From an uncultured Collinsella sp. (GTDB lineage: Bacteria; Actinomycetota; Coriobacteriia; Coriobacteriales; Coriobacteriaceae), in the NCBI GenBank assembly GCA_958407555.1, contig CATYJC010000063.1, forward strand, positions 1-9,965: a stretch of DNA of 9,965 bases, given 5' to 3'. The position numbers and the translations under genes were made by a program. Positions 1-7,922 of this stretch are shown piece by piece. The notes under the pieces are model-generated. The model did no database searches and was not told the DNA's origin. It saw nothing but the letters and a program-made list of their open reading frames with translations. Position 1 is the first letter of the stretch. Each line of letters starts with the position of its first letter.

Positions 1-30
1 AAACTTTACCCGCGGCCCCCGCCGGGAATA

Positions 31-63
31 GCAAAAGGGCGACCCCTGTCCGGAGTCGCCCTT
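31..63 (-). terminator. Intrinsic terminator after pnp
   Basis: Read on the minus strand, AAGGGCGAC (63-55) pairs perfectly with GTCGCCCTT (43-35). Three more inner pairs (one G-U) extend the stem to 12 bp around a five-base loop, and a short T-run follows (36-33). It begins 23 bases after the pnp stop and is the obvious 3' end of the transcript. The reverse direction has no good T-run, so I call it one-way. Bases 1-30 beyond it are GC-rich and hold nothing I can identify. Confidence 0.9.
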
Positions 64-86
64 GTTGAGCTGCTTATGTGTAGCTA

Positions 87-2342
<2,256 letters not shown>

Positions 2343-2346
2343 TGTT

Positions 2347-2353
2347 CTCCTTT
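2347..2353 (-). promoter_or_regulatory. Shine-Dalgarno site of pnp
   Basis: AAAGGAG on the minus strand lies four bases before the pnp ATG. It is a near-consensus site and fixes the start. Confidence 0.85.
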
Positions 2354-2359
2354 ACCCCA

Positions 2360-2405
2360 CAGGCCCCTTGCCTGCGGGCTTCTCATGTGACGCAGGCCCC
2401 CTGCC
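2360..2405 (-). repeat. Imperfect 13-bp direct repeat in the pnp leader
   Basis: Plus-strand caggccccttgcc (2360-2372) recurs as caggccccctgcc (2393-2405), 12 of 13 identical and 33 bp apart. The two copies bracket and partly overlap the leader hairpin at 2370-2397, so they could support alternative pairings. The function is unknown, and chance in GC-rich DNA is possible. Confidence 0.5.
2370..2397 (-). promoter_or_regulatory. Stem-loop in the pnp leader
   Basis: On the minus strand GCCTGCG (2397-2391) can pair perfectly with CGCAGGC (2376-2370) across a 14-base loop, ending 27 bases before the pnp start. In E. coli a leader stem cut by RNase III is the target for PNPase autocontrol. The position here is similar, but the shared role is inference. 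No T-run follows, so it is not a terminator. Confidence 0.45.
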
Positions 2406-2410
2406 CCCGC

Positions 2411-2426
2411 CACGCTTCAGAGCGTG
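2411..2426 (-). promoter_or_regulatory. Small hairpin between the rpsO terminator and pnp
   Basis: A perfect 6-bp stem, CACGCT (2426-2421) with AGCGTG (2416-2411), closes a four-base loop. It sits 18 bases past the terminator T-run and has no T-run itself. It could belong to a structured pnp leader or shield the 3' end of read-through RNA. I cannot assign a role. Confidence 0.4.
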
Positions 2427-2444
2427 ATTGTTCGCGCCCTTACA

Positions 2445-2477
2445 CAAAAAGAGCGCCCCGCTGCGCAGGACGCTCTT
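2445..2477 (-). terminator. Intrinsic terminator or attenuator between rpsO and pnp
   Basis: On the minus strand AAGAGCG (2477-2471) pairs with CGCTCTT (2455-2449). Six further inner pairs (two G-U) extend this to a 13-bp stem with a three-base loop, followed by five T (2450-2446). It starts 15 bases past the rpsO stop. Such a stem should stop most transcripts, so pnp must depend on partial read-through or on a promoter inside the remaining 100 bp. E. coli has the same arrangement (terminator t1 between rpsO and pnp). Confidence 0.9.
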
Positions 2478-2492
2478 AGCATGTACAAATCC

Positions 2493-2771
2493 TTACTGGA
2501 TGTTGTCGCGGATGCCCAGAGCCTTGATGAGCTCACGGTACTCGACGATGTCGTTCTTCTTAATGTAGGAGAGAAGACGACGACGACGGCCGACGAGCAT
2601 GAGCAGGCCACGACGGGTGTGGAAGTCCTTCTGGTGGGACTTCATGTGCTCGGTCAGCTCCTTGATGCGCTCGCTCAGGATGGCGACCTGAACCTTGGGG
2701 TTGCCGGTGTCGACCGGGGTGTTACCGAACTGGGCAGTCAGCTCCGCCTTGCGCTCTTTGGAAACAGTCAT
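2493..2771 (-). CDS. rpsO: 30S ribosomal protein S15
   Basis: Primary-binding small-subunit protein that attaches to the central domain of 16S rRNA and forms bridges to the large subunit. The 92 residues compare with 89 in E. coli. The family pattern is clear: an N-terminal helix, VDTGNPKVQVAILSERI (20-36), the LTEHMKSHQKDFHTRRGLL stretch (39-57), then a basic GRRRRLLSYIKK segment. The ATG start is supported by AAAGGTG (2783-2777) five bases upstream, a somewhat weak site. It is preceded by a 138-bp spacer with a strong palindrome and followed at once by an intrinsic terminator. In several phyla S15 represses its own mRNA through a leader structure, and the leader here makes that plausible. 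Confidence 0.98.
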   Translation of the reverse strand: MTVSKERKAELTAQFGNTPVDTGNPKVQVAILSERIKELTEHMKSHQKDFHTRRGLLMLVGRRRRLLSYIKKNDIVEYRELIKALGIRDNIQ

Positions 2772-2791
2772 TGTTTCACCTTTCGTTTTAC

Positions 2792-2807
2792 GTCGCCCGC
2801 GGGCGAC
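2792..2807 (-). promoter_or_regulatory. Perfect 16-bp palindrome in the rpsO leader
   Basis: GTCGCCCGCGGGCGAC is its own reverse complement. As RNA it can fold into a 6-bp all-Watson-Crick stem with a CGCG loop. It ends 8 bases before the ribosome binding site of rpsO and has no T-run, so it is not a terminator. The position suits an operator for S15 autoregulation, which is known in other bacteria with differing structures. That role is inference. Confidence 0.5.
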
Positions 2808-2876
2808 TCAATTCGCCTCGGACTGGGAAGCCGCCGGTGGAGCGAGCAACCAAGGTCGAGGTACCAACAGGCCGGT

Positions 2877-2882
2877 ATGATA
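2877..2882 (-). promoter_or_regulatory. Possible -10 box for rpsO
   Basis: Minus-strand TGG-TATCAT resembles an extended -10 element (TGN-TATAAT, 5 of 6 in the hexamer), about 100 bases before rpsO and just after the recO stop. It lies inside the small inverted repeat GGTATGATACC (2874-2884). The best -35 candidate at 18 bp (TGCGCA) matches poorly. Offered as a weak candidate because rpsO commonly has its own promoter. Confidence 0.25.
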
Positions 2883-2909
2883 CCACAAGCAGCCCGCGCC
2901 TGCGCATCA

Positions 2910-3659
2910 TCACCGACCCAACATGAATTCCATCGCACGGAGGCGCTGATCGGTGTGCGTCGCAGCCCACACATGGGAAAGCCCGAGCAAAAAGGCGGCA
3001 GTATGGGGATCGATCCTCTCGGCCATGAGCGCATCGAAGGTCATGGACATGAGGGCGCGCAGCCACGCGACCTCACCAGTCGACACCAGCTCGGCACCCG
3101 GAACGCTCGACGCGCACGACCCGCACATGAGACCGCCCGCCCGGGGCGAAAAATACGACAGCATGGGGTCTCCGCACAGCACGCAGGCCGAAAAATCGGG
3201 TCGATAGCCGACATGCGACAGCAGCTTAAAGACATATGCCGCCACAAGTAGATCCATATGCGCCGTGTCGAGCCCGCTGCCGACCAGGGCAAGCGCTCGT
3301 TGCGTTATGGCAAAGGTAAACGGGTCCTCGGCGTCCTCGAACGAGCACACACGCGCAACCTCGGCGATCGCGCTTGCGGCGCAGGTCGTCTCGTAATCGG
3401 GTGCAGCGCCGAGCGGCGCCTCCATAAGCTCAGCCTGGGAAACCACGTCGAGCGACCGTCCATGCGCGAGCAGCATATCGACGGTACAGAACAGCTCGCA
3501 GCGGGCCGCAAGGCGACCGCCAGGCTTACGTGCGCCCTTAGCCACAGCGCGCACCTGCCGCCCCCGTTCGTCAAGCATCGTCAGGATCAGGTCCGTCTCT
3601 TTGAGCTTGGTCTTGTCGAGGACGAGCACCTTCGAGCGATATGTGCGAGACCCTGCCAT
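2910..3659 (-). CDS. recO: DNA repair protein RecO
   Basis: Mediator of recombinational repair that anneals single strands and, with RecR, loads RecA onto SSB-coated DNA. The 249 residues fit the family length. The N-terminal OB-fold region (about 1-80) holds the typical YRSKVLVLDKTKLKETDLIL (7-26) and the VAKGARKPGGRL segment (39-50). A helical domain follows, containing a zinc site C159-x2-C162 and C179-x2-C182. It begins 12 bp after the era stop. No recognisable Shine-Dalgarno sequence lies ahead of the ATG; the spacer instead forms the 3' half of a hairpin (3661-3686), so translation probably depends on coupling to era. The gene ends with a double stop, TGA-TGA. Confidence 0.95.
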   Translation of the reverse strand: MAGSRTYRSKVLVLDKTKLKETDLILTMLDERGRQVRAVAKGARKPGGRLAARCELFCTVDMLLAHGRSLDVVSQAELMEAPLGAAPDYETTCAASAIAEVARVCSFEDAEDPFTFAITQRALALVGSGLDTAHMDLLVAAYVFKLLSHVGYRPDFSACVLCGDPMLSYFSPRAGGLMCGSCASSVPGAELVSTGEVAWLRALMSMTFDALMAERIDPHTAAFLLGLSHVWAATHTDQRLRAMEFMLGR

Positions 3660-3660
3660 A

Positions 3661-3686
3661 AACGCCGAGGCTTAATCTTCGGCGTT
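3661..3686 (-). promoter_or_regulatory. Hairpin across the era stop and recO start
   Basis: Minus-strand AACGCCGA (3686-3679) pairs perfectly with TCGGCGTT (3668-3661) around a 10-base loop that holds the era TAA stop (3674-3672). The stem ends one base before the recO ATG. Ribosomes finishing era would melt it, so it could make recO translation depend on era translation. No T-run follows, so it is unlikely to terminate transcription. Confidence 0.5.
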
Positions 3687-4748
3687 GTAGCCAAAGCGGC
3701 GAATCTGGGCCTCGTCGTCACGCCAGCCGGCCTTGACCTTCACGTCCAGATCCAAAAAGACCTGCGTGCCAAAGATGCGCTCAAGATCACGGCGGGCGTC
3801 GATACCGATATGCTTGATCATCTCGCCGCCCTTGCCGATGATGATGCCCTTTTGGCCCTCGCGCTCGACGTAAATGGTGGCGTGCACGCGCAGCACCTTC
3901 TTGGTCTGCTCGAGCGCATCGCAGATCACGCCAACGGAGTGCGGAATCTCATCACGGGTGCGGCGCAAGACCTTCTCGCGCACAAACTCGGCAACGAGCG
4001 TCTCATCGGAAGCGTCGGTACCCATGTCCTCGGGGAACCAACGCGGACCCTCGGGCAAAAAGTGCGCAACGGTCTCGATAAACGCATCGACGTTGAAGTT
4101 CTTGACCGACGACGTCACGATCTCATCGTCATATTCCATGAGCTCGTGGGCGGCCTTAAGCTGCTCCATGACCTGTGCGGGATCAGCCTCATCGGCCTTG
4201 GTGAGCACCAAGACTTTTTTGGAACGGGCGCTCTTGACGCGATCGGCAACCCAGGCGTCTCCCCTGCCGATCGGCTTGGTGGCATCAATCAAAAACGCGA
4301 CGACATCGACATCGTTCAGCTCGAACAGCGCGCTCTTGTTGAGCTCGGATCCCAGACCGTCCTTGGGTTTGTGAATACCCGGGGTATCGACAAAAACCAG
4401 CTGGTAGCCAGGACGGTTGACGACGGCGCGCATGCGACGGCGGGTCGTCTGGGCCACCGGCGAGGTGATGGCAACCTTTTTGCCATAGCAGGCATTGAGC
4501 AGCGTGGACTTACCGGCATTGGGGCGGCCGACCAGGGCCACGAAGCCGCTGCGGAAACCGGGCTCAACGTCGCCAAAGCCCGCGAGGCTGTCGTCCTCGT
4601 CGCACAGGGCGTCGAGCTCCTCGTCGCTCATGCCCTCAAACGGGTCGAACTCCTCGACATCCTCATAGGCCTCTGTCGCTTCGGCATCCACCGCATCCAG
4701 GGACTCGTCGTCCAGAGTTTCATCGATAGGCTGCATATTGTCGGACAT
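3672..4748 (-). CDS. era: GTPase Era with an acidic N-terminal extension
   Basis: Essential GTPase that binds the 3' end of 16S rRNA and assists 30S subunit maturation. The 358 residues exceed the usual 300 or so. The GTPase domain has G1 GRPNAGKS (74-81), switch I QTTRR (100-104), G3 DTPG (121-124), G4 as TKAD (183-186, usually NKxD) and G5 as TSS (212-214, usually SA). The C-terminal KH domain carries GKGG at 305-308. Residues 1-62 form an extra region with 26 Asp or Glu and no Lys or Arg, probably disordered. The ATG start follows AAAGGG (4760-4755) by six bases; an internal Met at 40 lacks such a site, so the long form is favoured. It starts 12 bp after dgkA and is followed 12 bp later by recO. 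Confidence 0.96.
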   Translation of the reverse strand: MSDNMQPIDETLDDESLDAVDAEATEAYEDVEEFDPFEGMSDEELDALCDEDDSLAGFGDVEPGFRSGFVALVGRPNAGKSTLLNACYGKKVAITSPVAQTTRRRMRAVVNRPGYQLVFVDTPGIHKPKDGLGSELNKSALFELNDVDVVAFLIDATKPIGRGDAWVADRVKSARSKKVLVLTKADEADPAQVMEQLKAAHELMEYDDEIVTSSVKNFNVDAFIETVAHFLPEGPRWFPEDMGTDASDETLVAEFVREKVLRRTRDEIPHSVGVICDALEQTKKVLRVHATIYVEREGQKGIIIGKGGEMIKHIGIDARRDLERIFGTQVFLDLDVKVKAGWRDDEAQIRRFGYNAED

Positions 4749-4760
4749 GAAAATCCCTTT

Positions 4761-5138
4761 CTAAATAAAGTCGAGCGCGTGGGCAAATACCAGCAATCCC
4801 ACAATCGCGGCGGTGATGGAAAGCACGTATACGGAGGCGGCGGCGATATCCTTCGCGCGCTTTGCCAGCGGATGGAGTTCCTGGGTCGCAAGGTCGACGA
4901 TCGCCTCCATAGCGGTATTGCACAGCTCGCCGTGAATCACCAAGCCACAGCAGATGATAACTGTGGCCCACTCGGCAATGTCGAGGTCGACAACGCAGCC
5001 GGCAATGACGGTGCACACGCCCGCCACGAGCATGACCTTAATGTTGCGCTCAGTTTTAACGGCGGTGACGAAGCCCTCCATGGCGTAGGAGAACGACTTT
5101 AAGAAGGACGGATGGTCCTTGTTCGATCCGGGAATCAT
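4761..5138 (-). CDS. dgkA: Diacylglycerol kinase or undecaprenol kinase, DgkA family
   Basis: Small integral membrane kinase that uses ATP to phosphorylate diacylglycerol (E. coli type) or undecaprenol (Gram-positive type, recycling the cell-wall lipid carrier). The 125 residues match the family (about 120). After an amphipathic start, three hydrophobic helices are visible at about 33-50, 54-70 and 100-120. The family signature GELCNTAMEAIVD (70-82) is followed by HPLAKRAKDIAA (89-100); E71, N74, E78 and D97 fit the conserved polar residues. The ATG follows AGGAG (5149-5145), which overlaps the ybeY stop codon. Placement between ybeY and era is common in Firmicutes and relatives and favours the undecaprenol kinase type, but sequence alone does not decide the substrate. 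Confidence 0.93.
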   Translation of the reverse strand: MIPGSNKDHPSFLKSFSYAMEGFVTAVKTERNIKVMLVAGVCTVIAGCVVDLDIAEWATVIICCGLVIHGELCNTAMEAIVDLATQELHPLAKRAKDIAAASVYVLSITAAIVGLLVFAHALDFI

Positions 5139-5147
5139 AGACGGCTC

Positions 5148-5657
5148 CTAGTCGTGGGCGTGGTTGGTGATGGGGCCGACGTGGACCAGCTTGGGGTCCT
5201 CGCCGCGCTCGAGCGCCAGATCGCGCAGGATGGCGTCCTCGCGGGCCTCCATGACCTCGGCCTCGTCGTCCTCGATATGGTCATATCCCAGCAGGTGCAG
5301 CATGCCATGCACGAGCATCAGGCGGCACTCGTCGGCAGGGCTATTGCCAAAGCCGGGGGCCTGACGGGCAATGACCTGCGGGGCCAAGATGATGTCGCCG
5401 AGCTCGAGCGTCTCGTCGGCGGGAATATCCTCATCAAAGGCCGAGTCGCATTCAAACGAGAGGACATCGGTGGTACGGTCGATACCGCGCCACTCGTGGT
5501 TGAGCTCGTGCATTTCGTCCTCATCGACATACGAAAGGGAAATCTCAACTTCACGCTCAACGCCCTCGGCGGCAAGCACGACCTCGCAGATGTGCTCTAC
5601 CTCCTGCGCGTCGAGCAGCGTATCGAGCTCGGCATCGTTGCTGATCAATACACTCAA
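5148..5657 (-). CDS. ybeY: Endoribonuclease YbeY (rRNA maturation factor)
   Basis: Metal-dependent RNase family protein needed for 16S rRNA 3'-end maturation and ribosome quality control. In E. coli it works with Era and S11. The 169 residues include the zinc-binding motif HGMLHLLGYDH, with H117, H121 and H127, and the upstream family signature WRGIDRTTDVLSF (56-68) with its conserved arginine R57. Length is slightly above the usual 150-160 because of a C-terminal tail ending HAHD. The start is TTG at 5657, with AAGGAG (5668-5663) five bases upstream. The initiation codon overlaps the phoH stop as TTGA, a 4-bp coupling overlap. No in-frame ATG or GTG fits both the binding site and the N-terminal homology. 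Confidence 0.95.
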   Translation of the reverse strand: MSVLISNDAELDTLLDAQEVEHICEVVLAAEGVEREVEISLSYVDEDEMHELNHEWRGIDRTTDVLSFECDSAFDEDIPADETLELGDIILAPQVIARQAPGFGNSPADECRLMLVHGMLHLLGYDHIEDDEAEVMEAREDAILRDLALERGEDPKLVHVGPITNHAHD

Positions 5658-6640
5658 CGGGACTCCTTTCGGTCACGCACGCGTTTCTCGCGTACATCAT
5701 CATAAGCATCGTATGCCTCGACGATACGCCCCACCAAGGCATGACGCACCACGTCGGCACGCTCGAGGTGAGAAAATGCGACATCGTCGACACGACCTAA
5801 AATCTGCTCGACGTCGGCAAGACCGCCGCGACGACCCACCAGGTCGCGCTGACTCAGGTCGCCGGTAATCACAAACTTGGAGTTAAAGCCCAGGCGCGTC
5901 AGGAACATCTTCATCTGCTCGGGCGTGGTATTTTGCGCCTCGTCGAGCACCACGAAGGCATCGCTCAGCGTGCGGCCGCGCATGTAGGCAAGTGGGGCGA
6001 TCTCGATCACGCCGCGTTCCATGAGCTCATCGGTGCGCTCGCGATCCATCATGTCAAAAAGGGCGTCGTAGAGCGGACGCATGTAGGGATCGATCTTTTC
6101 CTCGAGGGTACCGGGCAAAAAGCCCAGGTTCTCCCCCGCCTCGACAACCGGACGCGTCAAGATCAGACGGCCCACCTCGTGACGCTTGAGCGCGGCAACG
6201 GCGAGCGCCATGGCCAGATAGGTCTTACCGGTACCGGCAGGACCCAGGCCAAACGTGATGGTATGCGAGCGGATGGCATCCACGTAGCGCTTTTGGCCAA
6301 GCGTTTTGGGGCGAATGACACGGCCGCGATACGAAAGCAGCACATCATCGCGAAGCGATGTAGCCTCGTGCTCACCGTCGCGCAAGACGGCCAGGCAGCG
6401 AGAGACATCGTCGGCAGACAGTGTGCGTCCGGCGGCCGCCTCGCGAAAAGCATGCTCGAAAAAGCGCGCCACGAGCTCGACCTCGTCCGGGTCGCCGCTC
6501 ACGGCGATACTGTCGCCACGGGCGACCACGTGAGCGCGAACCAAGCTCTCGAGCTGACGAAGGACGCCGTCGCCGGCGCCCAAAACGCGCGAGGGGTCAA
6601 TACCCTCGGGAACGGTAAGTCTAATCTTCGAGGCTTCCAT
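5654..6640 (-). CDS. phoH: PhoH-like ATPase (YbeZ)
   Basis: Cytoplasmic P-loop NTPase of the PhoH/YbeZ family, often paired with ybeY and thought to act in RNA metabolism. The 328 residues fit the family. The N-terminal 95 or so residues resemble the KH-like region of the family. The NTPase core has Walker A GPAGTGKT (133-140), TRPVVEAGENLGFLPG (162-177), Walker B VVLDEAQN (230-237) with D233 and E234, and the sensor-like VITGDLSQRD (257-266). I place the start at the ATG at 6640 (MEASKIRLTV), which overlaps mtaB by 20 bp; AGGGAGG (6650-6644) lies three bases upstream, a short spacing. The frame stays open further upstream, but that part is antisense-like filler inside mtaB. The final codons carry the ybeY binding site. 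Confidence 0.94.
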   Translation of the reverse strand: MEASKIRLTVPEGIDPSRVLGAGDGVLRQLESLVRAHVVARGDSIAVSGDPDEVELVARFFEHAFREAAAGRTLSADDVSRCLAVLRDGEHEATSLRDDVLLSYRGRVIRPKTLGQKRYVDAIRSHTITFGLGPAGTGKTYLAMALAVAALKRHEVGRLILTRPVVEAGENLGFLPGTLEEKIDPYMRPLYDALFDMMDRERTDELMERGVIEIAPLAYMRGRTLSDAFVVLDEAQNTTPEQMKMFLTRLGFNSKFVITGDLSQRDLVGRRGGLADVEQILGRVDDVAFSHLERADVVRHALVGRIVEAYDAYDDVREKRVRDRKESR

Positions 6641-7913
6641 GAACCTCCCTGCGTGCATGGACCAAGCCGGAATCATCGACTCCGATGATAGCAACATCGA
6701 GCAGGCACGGGGCTGTGAGTCCACAGGTATCGTCAAGACGGGCATGATGGAACGAACCGAGCGTCAGGTTGTCGCCATACTCAAGTACGGCACGCTCGAC
6801 GGTGCCCACGCGACGGCGAGCGTCGGCAATGGCAAGCTCCTGCGCAGCGGCTCGCATACGACGGCTACGCTCGGCCATGACCTCGGGCGGCACCTGGTCG
6901 GGCATATCGGCAGCAAGAGTACCGGGACGTTTGCTGTAACGAAACACATGCATACGCGAAAAGCCCACGCGGCGGCACAGCGCCAGCGACTCCTCAAACT
7001 CCTCGTCCGTCTCGCCGGGAAAACCGACGATGACATCGCACGAAAGGGACGCCTGAGGCAAGTTGGTGCGAATCATGCGCACCGTCTCCTCAAAGGCCTC
7101 GGCGCTATAGGGACGCCCCATGCGATGCAGTGTCCTGGTGCAGCCGGACTGCACGGGAAGGTGTAAAAACGGGGCGATGCGCTTCGGATAGCGCGCCATG
7201 ACCTTAAGCAGGGACTCGGAGATATCCATGGGCTCGACCGAGGAAATGCGCACATGCAGAATGGACGTGCGCTCCATGATCGCCTCGAGCAGTTCATCGA
7301 TCTCGACGTGTTCATCAGTCGCGCTCTTGCCATCGTAGGCGCCCAGGTTCACACCCGTCAGCACTACCTCGGGCACGCCGGCCTCCTGAGCCTCGCGAAC
7401 TTGCTCGAGCACGGACTCGACCGGCACGGAGCGCTCGGGGCCGCGGGCCTTCCACACAATGCAATAGGTGCAACGATGGTTGCAGCCGTCCTGGATCTTC
7501 ACGCCCAGACGCGAGCGACCGAGCGCGTCGACCACCTCGCCGTCGCTGCAGGCGGGAACGCTATCGGACTCGACGCCCAGCACCTCGCAGACGCGATCGG
7601 CGACATCGATCTTGGACGGCTCGGCGATCACGCGGTCCGAAAGCTCCAGCAGCTCCTCGGGGTGCAAATTGACCACGCATCCGGTCACGACCACATAGGG
7701 CTCGTTTGGATAGGCCAGCGCATGGCGAACGGCCTTACGGGTCTTGGCCTCGGCCTCGCCCGTAACGGCACAGGTGTTAATGACGATCAGCTCAGCATCC
7801 TGAGGCTCCACCATCGCAAAGCCCAGGCGCATGAGATCGGCAGTGATACGGTCGGACTCAACCCGGTTGACACGGCAGCCGAGGTTGACGACAGAGATAT
7901 GAGGTGCGAGCAC
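6621..7913 (-). CDS. mtaB: tRNA t6A37 methylthiotransferase MtaB
   Basis: Radical SAM enzyme that adds a methylthio group to t6A at position 37 of tRNAs reading ANN codons. The 430 residues fit the family. The N-terminal methylthiotransferase domain binds one iron-sulfur cluster through C13, C48 and C79, in NLGCRVNRVESD, INTCAVTGEAEAKTR and VTGCV. The radical SAM cluster uses C144, C148 and C151 in QDGCNHRCTYC. A TRAM-like segment ends the protein. The NLGCRVN start and DnaJ linkage favour MtaB over MiaB. After the third radical SAM cysteine this protein reads IVWKARGPERS, where relatives usually have a proline-containing IPxxRGxxRS. The start is GTG, with AAGGAG (7924-7919) overlapping the dnaJ stop. 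Confidence 0.93.
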   Translation of the reverse strand: MLAPHISVVNLGCRVNRVESDRITADLMRLGFAMVEPQDAELIVINTCAVTGEAEAKTRKAVRHALAYPNEPYVVVTGCVVNLHPEELLELSDRVIAEPSKIDVADRVCEVLGVESDSVPACSDGEVVDALGRSRLGVKIQDGCNHRCTYCIVWKARGPERSVPVESVLEQVREAQEAGVPEVVLTGVNLGAYDGKSATDEHVEIDELLEAIMERTSILHVRISSVEPMDISESLLKVMARYPKRIAPFLHLPVQSGCTRTLHRMGRPYSAEAFEETVRMIRTNLPQASLSCDVIVGFPGETDEEFEESLALCRRVGFSRMHVFRYSKRPGTLAADMPDQVPPEVMAERSRRMRAAAQELAIADARRRVGTVERAVLEYGDNLTLGSFHHARLDDTCGLTAPCLLDVAIIGVDDSGLVHARREVHGSLED

Positions 7914-7922
7914 GCGGGCTCC

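Noticed and set aside
1..30. GC-rich tract at the left edge as a second terminator or gene end
   Set aside because: Only about 4 bp of convincing pairing and no open frame with support; too short to interpret.
2792..2807. Palindrome before rpsO as a transcription terminator
   Set aside because: The stem is strong but is followed by GTAAAACG rather than a T-run, and it sits just upstream of the rpsO binding site.
2424..3251. 275-codon open frame on the plus strand across rpsO, the spacer and recO
   Set aside because: It runs through the terminator and two real genes in antisense, with no domain or binding site.
3258..5102. 614-codon open frame on the plus strand across recO, era and dgkA
   Set aside because: It spans three well-supported genes and their junctions in antisense, has no recognisable domain, and is explained by codon bias in GC-rich DNA.
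6641..6745. Upstream ATG extension of phoH by 35 codons
   Set aside because: It lies wholly inside mtaB and adds residues unlike the family; the ATG at 6640 has a binding site, although with short spacing.
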